Source: Bacteroidales bacterium UBA1189 (GTDB lineage: Bacteria > Bacteroidota > Bacteroidia > Bacteroidales > Bacteroidaceae). Taken from it: 64,000 nucleotides of DNA. The notes under the pieces are model-generated. The model worked only from the letters and a program-made list of their open reading frames with translations. It had not been told where the DNA came from and did not search any database. The stretch covers positions 94,015-158,014 of the forward strand of contig DBYJ01000010.1 of the NCBI GenBank assembly GCA_002309805.1. The letters run 5' to 3'. Below, one piece after another: positions 61,078 to 64,000 of the stretch (positions within the stretch are counted from its first letter, which is position 1; every line of letters starts with the position of its first letter). Both the position numbers and the translations under genes were made by a program.

Positions 61078-61446
61078 ATGAAAGCAGAAAACGAAAAGTA
61101 TTGTGTGAACTGCGGCGAGGCCATCGATGCCCGCGCAGAAGTTTGCCCCAAGTGCGGAGTGCGTCAGCCGACCGAATATGCCAATACCCCGAACTTCGAA
61201 ACTGAACGCCCCACCTACAAGAAGGGCCTCAACGAGCGCTGGCTCATCACCCTGCTCCTCTGTATTCTGCCCTGCATCGTTGGCATCAACGGCATTCACC
61301 GCTTCTACACTGGCAAGATCGGAACGGGCGTGCTCATGCTCCTCACCCTCGGCGGATGCGGCATCTGGACACTCATCGACATCATCATGATTGCCACGAA
61401 CCAGTATCGCGACGACGATGGAAACATCATCTCGTACACCCTATAA
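61078..61446 (+). CDS. zinc-ribbon plus TM2-domain membrane protein
   Basis: 122 residues. An N-terminal zinc ribbon (YCVNCGEAIDARAEVCPKCGVRQ, two CxxC pairs) is followed by a TM2 domain: two helices with CIVGINGIHRFYTGKIGTGVLMLLTLGGCGIWTLIDIIMI and the DRF-like GIHRFY turn. TM2 proteins are small inner-membrane proteins of unknown role. The stop is immediately followed by the DUF2752 gene start, so they are co-translated. Confidence 0.92.
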   Translation: MKAENEKYCVNCGEAIDARAEVCPKCGVRQPTEYANTPNFETERPTYKKGLNERWLITLLLCILPCIVGINGIHRFYTGKIGTGVLMLLTLGGCGIWTLIDIIMIATNQYRDDDGNIISYTL

Positions 61447-61773
61447 ATGACTGTCCGAAAACTATCCGCATCAATCCTTTCATACTTGCAGGCACGATGG
61501 CTTCTGGCCATCGTGCTTGTCTATGCTGCCATAGGGCTGCTGCTACGCGCCTACGCCGGCATTAACATCCTCCCTCCCTGCCTCTACACCACGCTCTTCC
61601 ATATCCATTGCCCAGGCTGCGGCATCACTACGGCCACCACCCTCATCCTCCAAGGCCGCTTCGCAGACGCCTGGCACACCAATCCCCTCGCATTTCCTGC
61701 CATCATCATCATTTTTGCTGCACTCGTTACCGATTATTTTAAATTTCTTCGTACCTTCGCGGCGGAAAAATAA
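61447..61773 (+). CDS. DUF2752 membrane protein
   Basis: 108 residues. Three hydrophobic segments and the family signature FHIHCPGCGITTATTLILQGRFADAWHTNPLAF (CPxCGxTRA-like). DUF2752 often sits beside TM2-domain genes in Bacteroidetes, as here; function unknown. It begins directly after the TM2 stop codon and ends six bases before topB. Confidence 0.9.
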   Translation: MTVRKLSASILSYLQARWLLAIVLVYAAIGLLLRAYAGINILPPCLYTTLFHIHCPGCGITTATTLILQGRFADAWHTNPLAFPAIIIIFAALVTDYFKFLRTFAAEK

Positions 61774-61779
61774 CCACGA

Positions 61780-63582
61780 ATGATAGTCTGCATAGCTGAA
61801 AAGCCGAGCGTGGCACGCGAAATAGCCGACGTACTAGGCGCCAAGACCAAACACGAAGGCTACATCGAAGGCAATGGGTATCAGGTAACCTGGACCTACG
61901 GCCACCTCTGCACCCTGAAGGAGCCCCACGACTACTTTCCGCAATGGAAAGCCTGGTCGCTGGCCGCCCTGCCCATGGTGCCCCCCCGCTTTGGCATCAA
62001 GCTCATCGACAACGACGGCATCCGCAAACAGTTCGGTATCATTGAGAACCTCATGCAAAATGCCGACATGATTATCAACTGCGGCGATGCCGGACAAGAG
62101 GGCGAGCTCATCCAGCGCTGGGTGATGCAGAAGGCTGCCGCCACATGCCCCGTCAAGCGTCTCTGGATATCCTCGCTCACCGAGGAGGCCATCCGCGAGG
62201 GCTTCAACACCCTCCACGAAGCCTCCGACTACCAACGTCTCTACGAAGCCGGCCTCTGCCGTGCCATCGGCGACTGGCTGCTTGGCATGAACGCCACACG
62301 CCTCTACACCCTCAAGTATGGTCAAAACCGCCAGGTACTCTCCATCGGACGTGTCCAAACCCCCACCCTCGCACTCATCGTCCGCCGTTACGAAGAGATT
62401 GCGAACTTCGTGCCCGAGCAGTATTGGGAGCTCAAGACCACCTATCGCGATACCGTCTTCAGCGCCACGCGCGGCCGACTGAAATCGCAGGAAGAGGGCC
62501 AGCAGCTCATCGATGCCATCCGCGACCTGCCCTTCACCATCACCGATGTCACTAAGAAGGAAGGGCGCGAGGCGCCCCCTCGCCTCTTTGACCTCACCTC
62601 CTTGCAAGTGGAGTGTAATAAGAAGTTCGGTTTTTCGGCCGACACCACCCTCAACCTCATCCAATCGCTCTACGAGAAGAAGGTCACCACCTACCCTCGC
62701 GTCGACACCACCTTCCTGCCCGACGACGTCTATCCCAAGTGCCACACTATCCTTAACGGCCTTACTGATTACCAGTCCCTCCTCGCGCCTCTGCGCGGCA
62801 AGCCCCTGAAGAAGTCGAAAAAGGTGTTTGACAACTCAAAGGTCACCGACCACCACGCCATCATCCCCACCGGCGTCAACCCCACGAACCTCAGCGACAT
62901 AGAGCGCAAAGTGTTCGACCTCGTGGCACGCCATTTCATAGCCGTGTTCTTCCCCGATTGTCTCTTTGCCACCACCACCGTACTTGGCCGTGCAGGCGAC
63001 ATCGACTTCAAGACCTCCGGCAAAACCATCCTCGAGCCGGGCTGGCGCGCGGTGATTGGAGACCTTAAAGACCTTAAAGAGCCTAAGGATTCTAAGGACT
63101 CCAACGATGCCCCCGAGCGCACCCTCCCCCTCTTCACTCAAGGCGAGAGCGGCCCGCATACTCCTGAACTGCAAGAGAAATGGACGCAGCCGCCCAAGCC
63201 CTACACCGAGGCTACCCTGCTTCGTGCGATGGAGACAGCCGGCAAAACCGTTGAGGACGAGGAGCTTCGCGACGCCCTGAAGGAGAACGGCATCGGCCGT
63301 CCCTCCACCCGTGCCGCCATCATCGAAACCCTCTTCAAGCGCAACTACATCGTGCGCGACCGCAAGAGCCTACAGCCCACCCAAACAGGCGTCGACCTCA
63401 TTCACATCATCCACGAGGAGGTGCTGAAAAGTGCTGAGCTGACAGGTATCTGGGAAAAACACCTGCGCGACATCGAACACGGCACCTACGAGCCACGCCA
63501 ATTTCTCGACGAGCTAAAAGACATGCTCGGAGGCATCATCAGCCAAGTGCTCAACGACACCTCCAATCGGCGCATCAACTGA
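61780..63582 (+). CDS. topB: DNA topoisomerase III
   Basis: 600 residues, type IA. TOPRIM domain: MIVCIAEKPSVAREIADVLGA (catalytic Glu7) and INCGDAGQEGELIQRW (DxDxE-like acidic cluster written DAGQEGE). The active-site Tyr lies in EKKVTTYPRVDTTFL. The strand-passage domains follow, ending with GIGRPSTRAAIIETLFKRNYI. It decatenates and relaxes negatively supercoiled DNA. Fifteen residues near 428-442 (DLKDLKEPKDSKDSN) are encoded by five 9-base repeat units and lie in a linker before LPLFTQGE, so the enzyme should be functional. The gene follows the DUF2752 gene by six bases. Confidence 0.96.
   Translation: MIVCIAEKPSVAREIADVLGAKTKHEGYIEGNGYQVTWTYGHLCTLKEPHDYFPQWKAWSLAALPMVPPRFGIKLIDNDGIRKQFGIIENLMQNADMIINCGDAGQEGELIQRWVMQKAAATCPVKRLWISSLTEEAIREGFNTLHEASDYQRLYEAGLCRAIGDWLLGMNATRLYTLKYGQNRQVLSIGRVQTPTLALIVRRYEEIANFVPEQYWELKTTYRDTVFSATRGRLKSQEEGQQLIDAIRDLPFTITDVTKKEGREAPPRLFDLTSLQVECNKKFGFSADTTLNLIQSLYEKKVTTYPRVDTTFLPDDVYPKCHTILNGLTDYQSLLAPLRGKPLKKSKKVFDNSKVTDHHAIIPTGVNPTNLSDIERKVFDLVARHFIAVFFPDCLFATTTVLGRAGDIDFKTSGKTILEPGWRAVIGDLKDLKEPKDSKDSNDAPERTLPLFTQGESGPHTPELQEKWTQPPKPYTEATLLRAMETAGKTVEDEELRDALKENGIGRPSTRAAIIETLFKRNYIVRDRKSLQPTQTGVDLIHIIHEEVLKSAELTGIWEKHLRDIEHGTYEPRQFLDELKDMLGGIISQVLNDTSNRRIN
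63061..63105. repeat. 9-base repeat inserted in frame in topB
   Basis: Five units: GACCTTAAA twice, then GAGCCTAAG, GATTCTAAG and GACTCCAAC, encoding DLK, DLK, EPK, DSK, DSN. Related to the intergenic repeat at 60934-60963. Confidence 0.85.
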
Positions 63583-63656
63583 AGTTTCCTGTTTTCTCTG
63601 TTCATTGTTTTCTTTGTTTACCCAAAAGTACATACCCCTCTAGAAATTATTTGTGT

Positions 63657-64000
63657 ATGGATAAAATTGCGTTTCCTTTTGAAACCATTTTATATGATGA
63701 TAAATTCTATTGGTTTCAGCAAACAAGAAGTCAGTGTTGGAAAGAAGTCCTTCATTTTTTTGCTTCTGACCTTTCTTTTAAGTGTCTATTTGCGCTCCCT
63801 TTTGTGGCATGCAGCCTTTGTTGTATGCATTTCGTGGATTCATTATTTGTTTTATTGGTATTCTTTAGCCTAATATTATGCATTATCCTCATATTTCGTA
63901 AGAACCATGGGGATATGCAAATCAATAAAGAAAAAATACAAAAAATAGAAATAGACAATAGCCTCGGACGAATGATAATAGTTTATTCCTTGGAGGAAAA
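63657..64000 (+). CDS. AT-rich partial gene, membrane protein of unknown function
   Basis: The frame is open from the ATG at 63657 to the right edge (114 codons, no stop). It begins MDKIAFPFETILYDDKFYWF, has two hydrophobic segments (about 51-67 and 69-84: LFVLLVFFSLILCIILIF) and then a charged stretch (NKEKIQKIEIDNSLG). No family was recognised. It is far more AT-rich than all upstream genes, suggesting recent acquisition. A shorter open frame at 63667-63873 overlaps it; the edge-running frame is preferred because it stays open and contains fewer rare patterns. The spacer before it carries CTGTTTTCTCTGTTCATTG-type repeats. Confidence 0.55.
   Translation, partial: MDKIAFPFETILYDDKFYWFQQTRSQCWKEVLHFFASDLSFKCLFALPFVACSLCCMHFVDSLFVLLVFFSLILCIILIFRKNHGDMQINKEKIQKIEIDNSLGRMIIVYSLEE

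Noticed and set aside
63667..63873. Open frame of 68 codons at the right end
   Set aside because: It overlaps in another frame with a longer frame that runs off the edge; only one is likely to be real.

Overview
The window is a piece of a Bacteroidales chromosome, most like a gut or rumen Prevotellaceae member. That inference rests on a SusC/SusD pair, a one-protein hybrid two-component regulator, a Bacteroidetes-type Wza/Wzz/Wzx/Wzy exopolysaccharide locus, and repeated matches to the Bacteroidetes promoter (TTTG, about 20 bases, TAnnTTTG). Six promoters have this layout with exactly 20 bases between the boxes; one of them (11531) has CTTG instead of TTTG. No rRNA, tRNA, CRISPR array, integrase or transposase was recognised.

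Layout: (1) 1-3611, minus: GH125 alpha-mannosidase lipoprotein and a GH30 enzyme with lectin and Fn3 modules (cut by the left edge). (2) 3757-10132, plus: pgk, a TPR protein, a YciO/Sua5 protein, a Wzi-like beta-barrel and two small envelope proteins. (3) 10463-18380: accessory cassette with an HU-like protein, a small hydrophobic protein plus HExxH metallopeptidase, an S24-type protein, a sigma-70-like factor, an unknown 108-residue protein and a BT4734/DUF3987-type primase/helicase-like protein, punctuated by GGTATCAC iterons. (4) 18397-29008, minus: exopolysaccharide locus. (5) 29201-30697: cytoplasmic GH13. (6) 30925-47086: a large secreted protein (minus), then SusC, SusD, a surface lipoprotein, a duplicated membrane-protein/CxxCH-propeller module and a barrel protein (plus). 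(7) 47293-59727: HTCS regulator and acetylesterase (plus) converging on an AGE epimerase, GH5 mannanase-like lipoprotein and GH31 (minus), which suggests acetylated mannan-type hemicellulose use. (8) 60059-64000: zinc metallopeptidase, TM2 protein, DUF2752 protein, topoisomerase III and an AT-rich partial gene.

The most striking feature is repeat biology. Several families of short tandem repeats and one hairpin element occur both between genes and, in frame, inside genes: TPR protein, GH13, AGE epimerase, GH31 and topB. They also form C-termini with their stop codons (Wzx, Wzy) and, apparently, the hydrophobic cores of signal peptides (GH30, Wzi, GH5). Separately there are four arrays with an exact 21-base period, two of which share unit order, and two copies of a dispersed element of about 240 bp with inverted-repeat ends. 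The iteron-bounded primase/sigma/S24 cassette and the in-frame repeat insertions are the best candidates for undescribed biology here.
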